DNA of 20,500 bases, taken from the IMG/VR virus record IMGVR_UViG_3300030104_004093, positions 1 through 20,500 of that record; one strand, written 5' to 3'. The stretch's first letter is position 1. The number at the start of each line of letters is the position of its first letter. A program made the position numbers and the translations under genes. The stretch is from a virus. Below are positions 4,911 through 10,932 of this stretch, one piece after another. The notes under the pieces are model-generated. The model worked only from the letters and a program-made list of their open reading frames with translations, searched no databases and was not told the DNA's origin.

Positions 4911-5093
4911 ATGCCTTGGGCAAAGAATAAAGAGAAGCCAAAATCGTATTTGATCACACCAGGACGTGATGATGCGAGGAATGAGCTTTGGGATGAGTTA
5001 GATATGATATGCAAAGAAAATGAGAGCACGTTTGCAGACGAGATATGGGATGCCATATGGATGCATGTAGAGAGGAGTAAGAGGAATGGCTAA
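4911..5093 (+). CDS. hypothetical protein, 60 aa, leaderless
   Basis: The start is set at 4911 because the TATA box lies within the longer frame upstream. The product is MPWAKNKEKPKSYLITPGRD followed by an acidic helical region (ARNELWDELDMICKENE) and a C-terminal helix ending ERSKRNG. No family is recognised. It is the first gene of the operon that continues with the small terminase candidate, which it overlaps by eight bases, so it may be linked to packaging or to regulation of the late genes. Confidence 0.65.
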   Translation: MPWAKNKEKPKSYLITPGRDDARNELWDELDMICKENESTFADEIWDAIWMHVERSKRNG

Positions 5094-5598
5094 GGGTAAG
5101 CTGAACCGCAAGTATACGCTTGCAGACAGGCAGGCTGCGTTTAAGTTGTATTTGAAGGGTATGAATACAAGAGAGGTAGCTAGGGAGGTTAACAAGCACG
5201 GATCTTTCGATCCTCCTATGGCACATACTACAGTAGACAGATGGGTCAAGAGATATGGCTGGGACGAGGAGCGAAGCACTATGGAGCATGAGGTTATGAC
5301 TGAAACTGTGGCAGATGCTAAGCTTGATATGAAGAATATGATAGGCGAGGTAGAGGAGGTACGCCAGGAGTTTTTAGAGAGGATGCGAGGCAAGCATGGT
5401 GCGGACATAAGGGCGCACGAGTTTGCTACATTGACTAAGATGCAGGAGCAGTGGGTAGAGAATGAGAAGGAGAAGGAGGAGTTGATCGAGCATGTTACGG
5501 GATGTATAAAGAAGGCGTTAGATGAGACAATAGAGGACAACATGCTACGGCAGAATTTTTTGTTGCGCTACATTAAGCTACTGAGGGGTGAAGAATGA
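5086..5598 (+). CDS. probable terminase small subunit
   Basis: The N-terminal 60 residues form a helix-turn-helix: YTLADRQAAFKLYLKGM, then TREVAREV, then HTTVDRWVKRYGWDEER. This matches the DNA-binding domain of PBSX/phage small terminases and related HTH_23-type proteins. Residues 65-170 are long charged helices, suited to the oligomerisation core of a TerS ring. Length (170 aa) is normal for TerS. It lies upstream of TerL by about 2.8 kb with many small genes between, farther than usual, which leaves room for it being another HTH regulator. The role would be recognising viral DNA ends for packaging. Confidence 0.65.
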   Translation: MAKGKLNRKYTLADRQAAFKLYLKGMNTREVAREVNKHGSFDPPMAHTTVDRWVKRYGWDEERSTMEHEVMTETVADAKLDMKNMIGEVEEVRQEFLERMRGKHGADIRAHEFATLTKMQEQWVENEKEKEELIEHVTGCIKKALDETIEDNMLRQNFLLRYIKLLRGEE

Positions 5599-5705
5599 AG
5601 AGTAAGAGGGCATATACTATGAGTGGTAGAAAGCGCAATAGGGGTTGGAAGCATAAGATACAGGTGCTTAAGGTTTTGAATAGATTTAGGAGGTTTAGAA
5701 AATGA
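5595..5705 (+). CDS. small basic peptide, 36 aa
   Basis: This ORF begins in an ATGA overlap with the TerS candidate and ends in an ATGA overlap with the next gene, so it fills the gap exactly. The peptide is strongly basic, reading MKSKRAYTMSGRKRNRGWKH and ending NRFRRFRK: about 15 of 36 residues are Lys or Arg. It may be a nucleic-acid-binding peptide. Its 3' codons also carry the AGGAGGT ribosome binding site of the next gene. Confidence 0.55.
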   Translation: MKSKRAYTMSGRKRNRGWKHKIQVLKVLNRFRRFRK

Positions 5706-5896
5706 GTGATATGTTAGAGAGCCTTGAGACTGTTGCAGCAAACGTAGAGACAGAGTATATTTTAGTAAAAGAGAATATTGACAATATTCTTAAGAAAGGT
5801 TGGGAACAAGTTAAAGGGCGCATAGAGGCACTTCGAGAGTTAGAGGCAGTAAAGGAAGAGTTAGATAATAAATGGAGGGAATATGATGAGTGCTGA
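5702..5896 (+). CDS. coiled-coil protein, 64 aa
   Basis: AGGAGGT at 5688-5694 lies 7 nt before the ATG, a near-perfect archaeal ribosome binding site. The product is one long acidic coiled coil (MLESLETVAANVETEY... EALRELEAVKEELDNKWREY) ending in a lone Cys. No enzyme motif. It overlaps the next gene. It could be a small structural or chaperone-like subunit; no family is named. Confidence 0.65.
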   Translation: MSDMLESLETVAANVETEYILVKENIDNILKKGWEQVKGRIEALRELEAVKEELDNKWREYDEC

Positions 5897-6149
5897 CGAG
5901 GCGCAGAACTACGGTAAGAAGTACGGTAGGGTATGGACGAGTGAGGATCTTAAGATGAAGATACGCAAGGTAGAGGTGTTAAATTTTGCGAAGCGCAAAA
6001 AGGCAGGGTTGGTTGATGATATACATGACAAGGATTGGGGTCCTATAGGTGATGCTAGTTTGAAGGATTACTTGACAGGTTATCATGCAGCTATGGATGA
6101 TCTGCATATTTGGGTAATGGGACAATACGAGGAGAAAGATGGCAAATAG
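5883..6149 (+). CDS. hypothetical protein, 88 aa
   Basis: Two adjacent ATGs (5883, 5886) precede SADEAQNYGKKYGRVWTSED, and I keep the first. The protein continues with a basic helix (KMKIRKVEVLNFAKRKK) and an aromatic C-terminal helix (YHAAMDDLHIWVMGQYEE). No cysteines, no membrane segment, no recognised family. The overlap on both sides and a GAGGAG ribosome binding site for its follower show it is part of the same operon. Confidence 0.65.
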   Translation: MMSADEAQNYGKKYGRVWTSEDLKMKIRKVEVLNFAKRKKAGLVDDIHDKDWGPIGDASLKDYLTGYHAAMDDLHIWVMGQYEEKDGK

Positions 6150-6333
6150 TTTACATGCTTGGGTAGTTCAGTTGAATGAGTTAATTGATCATGCGATCAA
6201 GATCCGTAATGACAATGTTATGGAATACAAGGATAAGGAGTTAGAGGCTTTTGAGACGGGCTTGAATATTTTTACGTTGTTGATGAAGGAGATGTTGAAA
6301 GACATGTTAGGAGAGTCAGATGTGGAGGTGTAA
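6139..6333 (+). CDS. hypothetical helical protein, 64 aa
   Basis: GAGGAG at 6129-6134 precedes the ATG by 4 nt. The product begins MANSLHAWVVQLNELIDHAI and is helical throughout, with a methionine-rich hydrophobic stretch near the end (FTLLMKEMLKDML). It could be a small oligomerising helical protein. No family is recognised. It overlaps the next zinc microprotein by 14 bases. Confidence 0.65.
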   Translation: MANSLHAWVVQLNELIDHAIKIRNDNVMEYKDKELEAFETGLNIFTLLMKEMLKDMLGESDVEV

Positions 6334-6409
6334 GGCGTGTGGTATGGTTATAACGCCAATAGATGTAGAGGATCATGGTGGTTTTTGCCAGGAGTGTCGC
6401 AATGAATGA
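6320..6409 (+). CDS. zinc-ribbon microprotein, 29 aa
   Basis: AGGAG at 6309-6313 lies 6 nt before the ATG. In 29 residues it holds CKACGM near 4-9 and CQEC near 23-26 with a His near 19, which is a complete minimal ribbon and little else. It ends MNE-encoding overlap with the next gene. That such a small ORF keeps a perfect CxxC...CxxC pattern and a ribosome binding site is good support for expression. Confidence 0.65.
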   Translation: MWRCKACGMVITPIDVEDHGGFCQECRNE

Positions 6410-6536
6410 AAGTATAGACGATTTTGTAGATGGCAGTGGTTTGGTAGAATGTGATGGCTGTGGTGAGGTAGTAGAAACTGTAGACATAGACAAGTGCCCG
6501 TATTGTGATTATTATCCGTATGGAGATTTAGCATGA
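6402..6536 (+). CDS. acidic zinc-ribbon microprotein, 44 aa
   Basis: ATG at 6402 overlaps the preceding ORF by eight bases. The product has CDGCGEV near residues 17-23 and CPYCDYY near 32-38, with an acidic N-terminus (MNESIDDFVDGSG). The acidic character differs from the basic ribbons elsewhere and points to protein rather than nucleic-acid binding, which is inference. The stop overlaps the next start as ATGA. Confidence 0.7.
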   Translation: MNESIDDFVDGSGLVECDGCGEVVETVDIDKCPYCDYYPYGDLA

Positions 6537-6634
6537 ATACTTTTTTAGCTATATTCTTGATGTTTGTATTTTTTGTATCTGGTTTTTGGTTAGGGGTACA
6601 ATCGTATAGGGATTTATTAAGAAAAAAATTATGA
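6533..6634 (+). CDS. single-pass membrane microprotein, 33 aa
   Basis: ATGA overlaps link it to both neighbours. Residues 3-21 form one clear transmembrane helix (TFLAIFLMFVFFVSGFWLG), followed by a basic tail (SYRDLLRKKL) that would stay on the cytoplasmic side. Small viral proteins of this type can be holin-like, pinholin-like or superinfection factors; nothing in the sequence decides among them. It is the clearest membrane protein in the window. Confidence 0.65.
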   Translation: MNTFLAIFLMFVFFVSGFWLGVQSYRDLLRKKL

Positions 6635-6777
6635 GGAAGCGACATGCAGCAAGTGAGACAACAAAAATGACATTATGTGGATATGAGTGTACAGAGCAAG
6701 AGTATAGGAAAATGCGGGGCCGCAGGGCGGCCTTGATAACATGCAAGCATTGTTTGCAGTTGATGGGTGGCGCATGA
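6631..6777 (+). CDS. Cys-containing microprotein, 48 aa
   Basis: It is linked by ATGA overlaps at both ends. The N-terminus is basic (MRKRHAASETTK). Cysteines occur at about 16 and 20 (CGYEC) and as CKHC near 38-41. The second pair is a CxxC and the first a CxxxC, so zinc binding is possible but less canonical than in its neighbours. An EYRKMRGRRAALITC helix joins them. No family is recognised. Confidence 0.6.
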   Translation: MRKRHAASETTKMTLCGYECTEQEYRKMRGRRAALITCKHCLQLMGGA

Positions 6778-6941
6778 AGTGGCGTTTTAGCTGCCACAGT
6801 TGTGGTGAGATATATGAGATACAGCATAGGCAGTTGCACAAGACAGTGTTTTACACGCCTGAGAAAAAAGGACGGCCTACGTTAGGCTGTGTAAAGTGTA
6901 ATACAAAAGTAGTAGGAGATTTGATCGGTGGGCGCAAATGA
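6774..6941 (+). CDS. zinc-ribbon microprotein, 55 aa
   Basis: I start at 6774, where the ATG overlaps the previous stop as ATGA, rather than the ATG at 6741 inside the previous gene. The product begins MKWRFSCHSCGEIYEIQ and has a second CVKC near residues 40-43 in a basic C-terminal half. The layout is that of a ribbon with a long loop (29 residues) between the pairs. It overlaps the GTG start of the methyltransferase by 14 bases, and its stop forms ATGA with a second ORF in another frame. Confidence 0.7.
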   Translation: MKWRFSCHSCGEIYEIQHRQLHKTVFYTPEKKGRPTLGCVKCNTKVVGDLIGGRK

Positions 6942-7902
6942 GTTACGTTATGGCAGTTTGTTTAGTGGTATTGGCGGTATTGATCTTGGTATGGATATGG
7001 CAGGGTTCGAATGTGCTTGGCAGGTTGAAATAGATGACTACTGTCGAGAGATACTTAAAGCGCAATGGCCAAATTCAAAAAGATATAGAGACATCTTTAA
7101 AGTCAAAGGAGAAGAACTTGAGCCAGTTGACATTTTATGCGGAGGATTCCCCTGTCAACCAGTCTCGCTTGCAGGAAAACGTAGTGGAGTTGATGATGAA
7201 AGGTGGCTTTGGGATGAGTTCTACAGACTCATTTGCGACCTTAGGCCAAGATGGGTTGTGGCTGAGAATGTCCCAGGACTCTTATCAGCAAACTCTGGAC
7301 GGGCGTTTGCAGGAGTACTCAGGGACTTGGCCAAAAGCGGGTATGATGTTGTCTGGGACGTGTTTCCAGCGGGAGGACCAGGTGGCGTTGGAGCGCCGCA
7401 CAAAAGAGCAAGAGTCTTTATTGTGGGCTACTCCAAACACAATGGATCACTTAGAAGCGGGAATATCAGGAGCTTACAAGCAGAGTCTCAAAGGAAAGAG
7501 AGCAAGATCAAGCAATCTTCGAGAACAAGTAGTGTTAAAATGGCCGACACCGACAGTAGCGGACAGCAAAAATCACGCAACGGAAAGTCAATTCAAAAGA
7601 ATAGGAAGAAATCTAAACACCGAAGTGGCGATGCAAGAAATGTGGCCAACACCGACAAGAAGAGACTACAAAGGAGCAAGAAAACCAGAGACGTTAAAAG
7701 CAAAGGGCAGGACCGAGAGGAATACGTTACCCGATGCAATAAGGGCGCAGAGCAGTGGTTCGTTGAACCCGACGTGGGTAGAGTGGCTCATGGGATTTCC
7801 AATAGGGTGGACAGACTTAAAGCCCTCGGAAACGCAGTCGTCCCCCAAGTCGCATACAAAGTAGCAAGGATGATATATGAGTATACAGAAAAAGAGAAAT
7901 GA
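6928..7902 (+). CDS. dcm: C5-cytosine DNA methyltransferase
   Basis: It transfers a methyl group from S-adenosylmethionine to carbon 5 of cytosine in a specific DNA site. Visible motifs: SAM-binding FSGIGG (12-17), catalytic loop GGFPCQPVS with Cys 76, ENV (113-115), GAPHKRARVFIVG (155-167) and the C-terminal GNAVVP (301-306). The target-recognition region (170-285) is short and hydrophilic. Length (324 aa) is within the family range. The GTG start is chosen because AGGAG lies 9 nt before it at 6914-6918 and no in-frame ATG is near. No restriction endonuclease follows, so it is an orphan, probably protecting viral DNA. An 831-nt second frame lies inside it. Confidence 0.9.
   Translation: MGANELRYGSLFSGIGGIDLGMDMAGFECAWQVEIDDYCREILKAQWPNSKRYRDIFKVKGEELEPVDILCGGFPCQPVSLAGKRSGVDDERWLWDEFYRLICDLRPRWVVAENVPGLLSANSGRAFAGVLRDLAKSGYDVVWDVFPAGGPGGVGAPHKRARVFIVGYSKHNGSLRSGNIRSLQAESQRKESKIKQSSRTSSVKMADTDSSGQQKSRNGKSIQKNRKKSKHRSGDARNVANTDKKRLQRSKKTRDVKSKGQDREEYVTRCNKGAEQWFVEPDVGRVAHGISNRVDRLKALGNAVVPQVAYKVARMIYEYTEKEK
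6938..7033 (+). CDS. possible membrane-helix ORF inside dcm, 31 aa
   Basis: ATG at 6938 overlaps the stop of the upstream zinc protein as ATGA, the junction used throughout this operon. Residues 2-22 are strongly hydrophobic (SYVMAVCLVVLAVLILVWIW), followed by a short polar tail. It is read +1 from the methyltransferase, over its motif I. It ends at TAG 7031-7033, right against the ATG at 7034. Hydrophobicity could be a by-product of the Gly/Ile/Leu-rich motif I codons, so this may be only a translational relay or chance. Confidence 0.3.
   Translation: MSYVMAVCLVVLAVLILVWIWQGSNVLGRLK
7034..7864 (+). CDS. overlapping ORF in +1 frame of dcm, WPTP-type phage protein
   Basis: This frame is open for 276 codons entirely within the methyltransferase gene. 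Its translation has the marks of a protein type I know from phages, often annotated as methyltransferase-associated: AEDSP near 36-40, SGTWPKAGMM (96-105), then WATP (131), WPTPTVAD (170) and WPTPTRRD (204), and a C-terminal NPTWVEWLMGFPIGWTDL (245-262). The DNA that reads WPTPT here reads MADTD or VANTD in the methyltransferase frame, and NPTWVEW... overlies the motif before GNAVVP. Two family-like readings of one DNA suggest a true overlapping gene or an ancient frame change. Translation is unproven. Confidence 0.5.
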   Translation: MTTVERYLKRNGQIQKDIETSLKSKEKNLSQLTFYAEDSPVNQSRLQENVVELMMKGGFGMSSTDSFATLGQDGLWLRMSQDSYQQTLDGRLQEYSGTWPKAGMMLSGTCFQREDQVALERRTKEQESLLWATPNTMDHLEAGISGAYKQSLKGKRARSSNLREQVVLKWPTPTVADSKNHATESQFKRIGRNLNTEVAMQEMWPTPTRRDYKGARKPETLKAKGRTERNTLPDAIRAQSSGSLNPTWVEWLMGFPIGWTDLKPSETQSSPKSHTK

Positions 7903-8221
7903 AGTAAGCAGGTTATTGCGCATGTCAAACAGACATAGGAACGTAATGAGGTGGAGCGAGAGTGAAACTATAGAGCATGTAAGTAGAAAGTTTGAGATCT
8001 GCTTTCAGTTAAAGAAGTGGGGGCATGAGTTTTACACTGAAGCGATATTTGATGACAGTGGATTACGTGCAGATGTGATTGATGCAGACACAGGTATTGT
8101 GTATGAGGTGTATCAGACAGAAAGTATGGACAGTTTAAAGAAAAAAGCTATGTTTTATCCTTTGGAAGTTAGATTCGTGAGTGCTAATGAGGCCCCTTTT
8201 ACGGAGAAGATGTTGTTATGA
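7877..8221 (+). CDS. possible PD-(D/E)XK-like nuclease-fold protein, 114 aa
   Basis: It starts at 7877, overlapping the methyltransferase end by 26 bases; ATG 7922 (99 aa) is the alternative. The core reads FEICFQLKKWGHEFYTEAIF, then RADVIDADTGIVYEVYQTES with a Lys ten residues later (KKKAMFYP) and a strand VRFVSANE. A conserved Asp, then Glu after a turn, then Lys on the next strand recalls the minimal endonuclease fold seen in archaeal-virus 'RaDiv...yEv..Tes' proteins. Its place beside a methyltransferase would suit a nuclease, but the E-x-Y in place of E-x-K leaves activity in doubt. Confidence 0.45.
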   Translation: MSIQKKRNEVSRLLRMSNRHRNVMRWSESETIEHVSRKFEICFQLKKWGHEFYTEAIFDDSGLRADVIDADTGIVYEVYQTESMDSLKKKAMFYPLEVRFVSANEAPFTEKMLL

Positions 8222-8379
8222 TCAGAATATTTAGAGAAGGTGTAGTTGTTTATGAAAGTGATAATTTGTATGATATTGCAGATTGGTTGTATTATGAAGA
8301 ACAAGGTGTTAAAGACATGGTTGTAACTGTAAATCACAAGGAAGTAAAAAAAAGGGATGTACAAAGCAGATCAAAATGA
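8218..8379 (+). CDS. hypothetical protein, 53 aa
   Basis: The start overlaps the previous stop as ATGA, and its 3' end overlaps the terminase gene by 23 bases. The product MIRIFREGVVVYESDNLYDI continues with an aromatic acidic helix (ADWLYYEEQG) and a basic tail rich in Lys and Arg. Strand-turn-helix character is likely. No family is recognised. Confidence 0.6.
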   Translation: MIRIFREGVVVYESDNLYDIADWLYYEEQGVKDMVVTVNHKEVKKRDVQSRSK

Positions 8380-9832
8380 CATAACCAGGTTAGTTGCTAG
8401 TGCTTTGGATTTAGCATCCGAGAAGCCACTTACGATGGGTGAGTTTGCAGAATCTATTTTACAGAGCTATATGGATCAGGAGCCTACCGATTTTGTACCT
8501 CTTGGAGATATGCATAGAGAGTGGGAAGAGTTGTTTAACAAAGGCACTCACACCGCCATAATGTGCGCTAGAGGGCATTTAAAGACTAGCTGGAGCCTTG
8601 CAGTACTTGCTTACCACATGGCGACTTTTAAGAACTTTAGAGCGCTTTATATTTCAGCGACATTGGAACAGGCGTGGGACAAGTTAGAACAGTTTGAAGA
8701 ATTGTGTAAGCGTTCTTGGAGGCTTGAAGGTTATGTAAGATCTACAGATGACAGGAAAGCAGTATGGCGTAAGGGTGCTAAGTATTTCAATAATGGATCT
8801 AGGGTTCATGCAGCAAGTATTGGTAAGGCACTTGAGGGTCCTCACGTACACATGATTATTCTGGATGACGTTTTGCAGGAGTTTCCAAACCTTAGTGACG
8901 AGAAGGTCATACATTACATTCGTAGAGTTGTGATGCCAATGAGACTTCCTGAAGCTAAGATGTTATTGATAGGAACGCAGAAGAGAGTAGGAGATGCTAC
9001 AGATTGGGTAGAGCAAAATAAGATGTGGGACACAGTAAGACATCCTGCATTGCTTAACGATGACACGCCTAGATGGCCTGAGTATTGGACGTACGACAGG
9101 TTAATGGATGAGAAAGAAACAATGGGAAGTAGGGCGTTTGAGTCTGAGTATATGTTAAATCCGTTGGACCCAGAAAGTGCAGTTATACCTTACGAGATAC
9201 TCAATGCTTGTTTGGACAAGGGTTTGGAGATGGGCACTGCGCCAGATAATGAGGATTGGGACACTTACATGGGTGTTGATCTTGCGGTAGGTATGGACAG
9301 TAAGAATGACGAGACTGCGTATGTGATTATGGGATATAACAAGAACACACAAGAGCGTAGAGTATTGTATGCTTGGTCAGGTAAGATATATGCAAAGGGT
9401 CAGGGTTGGCTAGAGGCCCAAGTAGTAAGTATGAAGGAGTTAGCAGAGAGGTTTAATCCAAGTAAGATTATGGTAGAGTCTAATGGTTATCAGAGACTTG
9501 TAGTGCATGCAGCAGCAGACTTGGCAGGGTTGCCAGTAGTAGGGCACAATACAGGCAGAGAGAAGCACAGGCATGATGTTGGGATTCCACTTATAGCACT
9601 TAAGATGGAGCAAGAGAAGTATGCAATACCTTGGAATAAAGAAGCGACAGAAGGTAGCAGACCAGGTACACGTAAGTTAGTTGACGGTCTTAGCAGGCTA
9701 ATTTACGGTAAGAACGGAAGGCTTGAGGGTCACACACCTGATGCGGTGATGGCTTTGTGGATGTGTGAGTTAGCTATACATGACGATCATAAGCGCAAGC
9801 TAAACTACACAAAGTGGGATTACTTTGCATAA
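8357..9832 (+). CDS. terL: terminase large subunit (packaging ATPase-nuclease)
   Basis: TerL pumps viral DNA into the prohead through the portal and cuts it. The ATPase domain shows a deviant Walker A, ARGHLKTS (71-78), Walker B MIILDD (166-171) and the coupling segment LIGTQ (204-208). The nuclease domain has GVDLAVGMDS (306-315, Asp 308 a metal ligand), MVESNGYQ (372-379) and HTPDAVMALW (459-468, Asp 462). Length (491 aa) is normal. The GHLKTS form of Walker A is one seen in archaeal and some bacterial tailed viruses. The ATG follows AAGGG closely. The gene ends the operon; the next TATA box starts 2 nt after its stop. Confidence 0.93.
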   Translation: MYKADQNDITRLVASALDLASEKPLTMGEFAESILQSYMDQEPTDFVPLGDMHREWEELFNKGTHTAIMCARGHLKTSWSLAVLAYHMATFKNFRALYISATLEQAWDKLEQFEELCKRSWRLEGYVRSTDDRKAVWRKGAKYFNNGSRVHAASIGKALEGPHVHMIILDDVLQEFPNLSDEKVIHYIRRVVMPMRLPEAKMLLIGTQKRVGDATDWVEQNKMWDTVRHPALLNDDTPRWPEYWTYDRLMDEKETMGSRAFESEYMLNPLDPESAVIPYEILNACLDKGLEMGTAPDNEDWDTYMGVDLAVGMDSKNDETAYVIMGYNKNTQERRVLYAWSGKIYAKGQGWLEAQVVSMKELAERFNPSKIMVESNGYQRLVVHAAADLAGLPVVGHNTGREKHRHDVGIPLIALKMEQEKYAIPWNKEATEGSRPGTRKLVDGLSRLIYGKNGRLEGHTPDAVMALWMCELAIHDDHKRKLNYTKWDYFA

Positions 9833-9833
9833 G

Positions 9834-9841
9834 TATATATA
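9834..9841 (+). promoter_or_regulatory. TATA box of the adenine methyltransferase gene
   Basis: TATATATA begins 28 nt before the ATG at 9862, directly after the TerL stop. A leaderless transcript is expected. Confidence 0.75.
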
Positions 9842-9861
9842 CACGCAGTTTATAAACACGT

Positions 9862-10341
9862 ATGAGCTTAACACAAAGTGAATTGAAAGGGCTATTTAGT
9901 TCAGCAACTAACGAATGGGCAACACCGCAAAAATTTTACAACAAAATAAATAAAATATACAATTTTACATTAGATCCTTGTTGTACAAAAGATACGGCAA
10001 AGTGTGATACTTACTATACTCAAGAAGATGATGGTTTGTCAAAATCATGGGAAGGACATACAGTTTTTATGAATCCTCCGTATGGTAGAGAAATAAAAGA
10101 TTGGATTGCCAAGGCACATAGAGAAGCTGAGAAACCAAACACAACAGTAGTATGCCTTATACCAGCAAGAACAGACACATCATACTGGCATCAGCATTGT
10201 ATGAATGCGGCAGAGATTATATTGATCAAAGGCAGACTAAGTTTTGGAGATGGCAGTGGTAGCGCACCATTTCCGTCTGCACTAGTAGTATTTGGTAACT
10301 CTATAATAGACAGACCTTTACTTTCTGCAATAGATAGGTAA
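9862..10341 (+). CDS. dam: phage N6-adenine DNA methyltransferase (Dam, PF05869 type)
   Basis: It methylates the N6 position of adenine in DNA using S-adenosylmethionine. The family layout is plain: NEWATPQKFYNKINKIYNFT (residues 17-36), LDPCCTKDTAKC, catalytic NPPYG (near 73-77), CLIPARTDTSYWHQHC and GRLSFGDGSGSAPFPSALVV. At 159 aa it is the standard short length of phage Dam proteins. It is monocistronic or nearly so, with its own TATA box and leaderless start. No matching adenine-specific endonuclease is visible, so it is likely a defence against host restriction or a replication/packaging mark. Adenine methylation of GATC is typical of the family; the site here is not known. Confidence 0.92.
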   Translation: MSLTQSELKGLFSSATNEWATPQKFYNKINKIYNFTLDPCCTKDTAKCDTYYTQEDDGLSKSWEGHTVFMNPPYGREIKDWIAKAHREAEKPNTTVVCLIPARTDTSYWHQHCMNAAEIILIKGRLSFGDGSGSAPFPSALVVFGNSIIDRPLLSAIDR

Positions 10342-10354
10342 GTATAAATATCCG

Positions 10355-10362
10355 TATATATA
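10355..10362 (+). promoter_or_regulatory. TATA box of the ribbon-helix-helix gene and head operon
   Basis: TATATATA begins 27 nt before the ATG at 10382. This promoter probably drives the regulator and, through the ATGA overlap, the following head genes. Confidence 0.75.
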
Positions 10363-10381
10363 CTGACGTTCCCATATACAT

Positions 10382-10558
10382 ATGGGTAGAACTCGATTAG
10401 AATTATTTGGAATCACTAACGAAACTAAAAAAAAGGTTCAGATTATAGCCAAAGAAAAAAACATGAGTACAGCACGATTACTAGAGCCAGTGTTACGTAA
10501 ATACGTTGAAGAGCCTAGCAATAAAAGAATCATATATAGACACGGTAGTCGGCAATGA
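10382..10558 (+). CDS. ribbon-helix-helix regulator, 58 aa
   Basis: The leaderless start is 27 nt after the TATA box. The product begins MGRTRLELFGITNETKKKVQ, then IIAKEKNMSTARLLEPVLRK. A basic beta strand followed by two helices with an 'N-x-S...L...v.rkyve' pattern is the CopG/Arc ribbon-helix-helix fold, in which a dimer inserts paired strands into the DNA major groove. It overlaps the next gene as ATGA and leads the portal operon, so it may control late genes, possibly its own promoter. Confidence 0.7.
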   Translation: MGRTRLELFGITNETKKKVQIIAKEKNMSTARLLEPVLRKYVEEPSNKRIIYRHGSRQ

Positions 10559-10932
10559 AATATAGTATACCTGGCGGTGTAAAGAAGGAGGCTATGCTAG
10601 GTCGAAAGTTATACAAGGAGTTTGGCTACGGTGGTGGATCTGTAACTGCTATGATTAACAAGATGTTGATAAACAAAACAGAAGTCACCCACCCTATTGC
10701 AATTAAGATACACACTTACTACAGGAGACATGAGAAAGTAGATCCACAAGGTCAAAATTTTGATAATAAAAAACGTCCTAGTAAAGGCTACATTATGTGG
10801 AAGCGTATGGGCGGCGATGCAGGACATTCTTGGTCACGTAAACTAAAAAGGAGCATAGATTCCGTAAACAAAGATAAACTTAAAAAGATAAACGCTAGAT
10901 TGGAGAAGATAACAAGTGGGCTTACTCGATAG
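10555..10932 (+). CDS. conserved phage morphogenesis-cluster protein, 125 aa
   Basis: The start overlaps the regulator stop (ATGA). Residues 4-60 (SIPGGVKKEAMLGRKLYKEF...GGGSVTAMINKML...HPIAIKIHTYYRRHEKV) and 78-95 (KGYIMWKRMGGDAGHSWSRK) match a pattern common in tailed-phage head clusters: 'p.gV...A..Gl.....G.ggt.vG...A..L......p....kM..yf.RHe.dk...gyi.w.lWGGdaG..W'. It is usually a separate small gene or a domain in capsid-region proteins, with unknown function. It overlaps the portal start by 17 bases. The role is unproven but its position next to the portal is typical. Confidence 0.6.
   Translation: MKYSIPGGVKKEAMLGRKLYKEFGYGGGSVTAMINKMLINKTEVTHPIAIKIHTYYRRHEKVDPQGQNFDNKKRPSKGYIMWKRMGGDAGHSWSRKLKRSIDSVNKDKLKKINARLEKITSGLTR

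Noticed and set aside
4998-5543. 181-aa minus-strand ORF opposite the TerS candidate
   Set aside because: It is the Ser/Leu/Cys-rich antisense of a helical, charged protein; the plus-strand gene has the HTH and the coupling.
6373-6645. Minus-strand ORFs opposite the microgene cluster
   Set aside because: They oppose a continuous chain of plus-strand genes joined by ATGA overlaps and have His/Asn-rich shadow composition.
7000-7030. GGTTCGAAT resembling a tRNA T-loop
   Set aside because: It lies in the methyltransferase motif I coding region, with no acceptor or anticodon stem around it.
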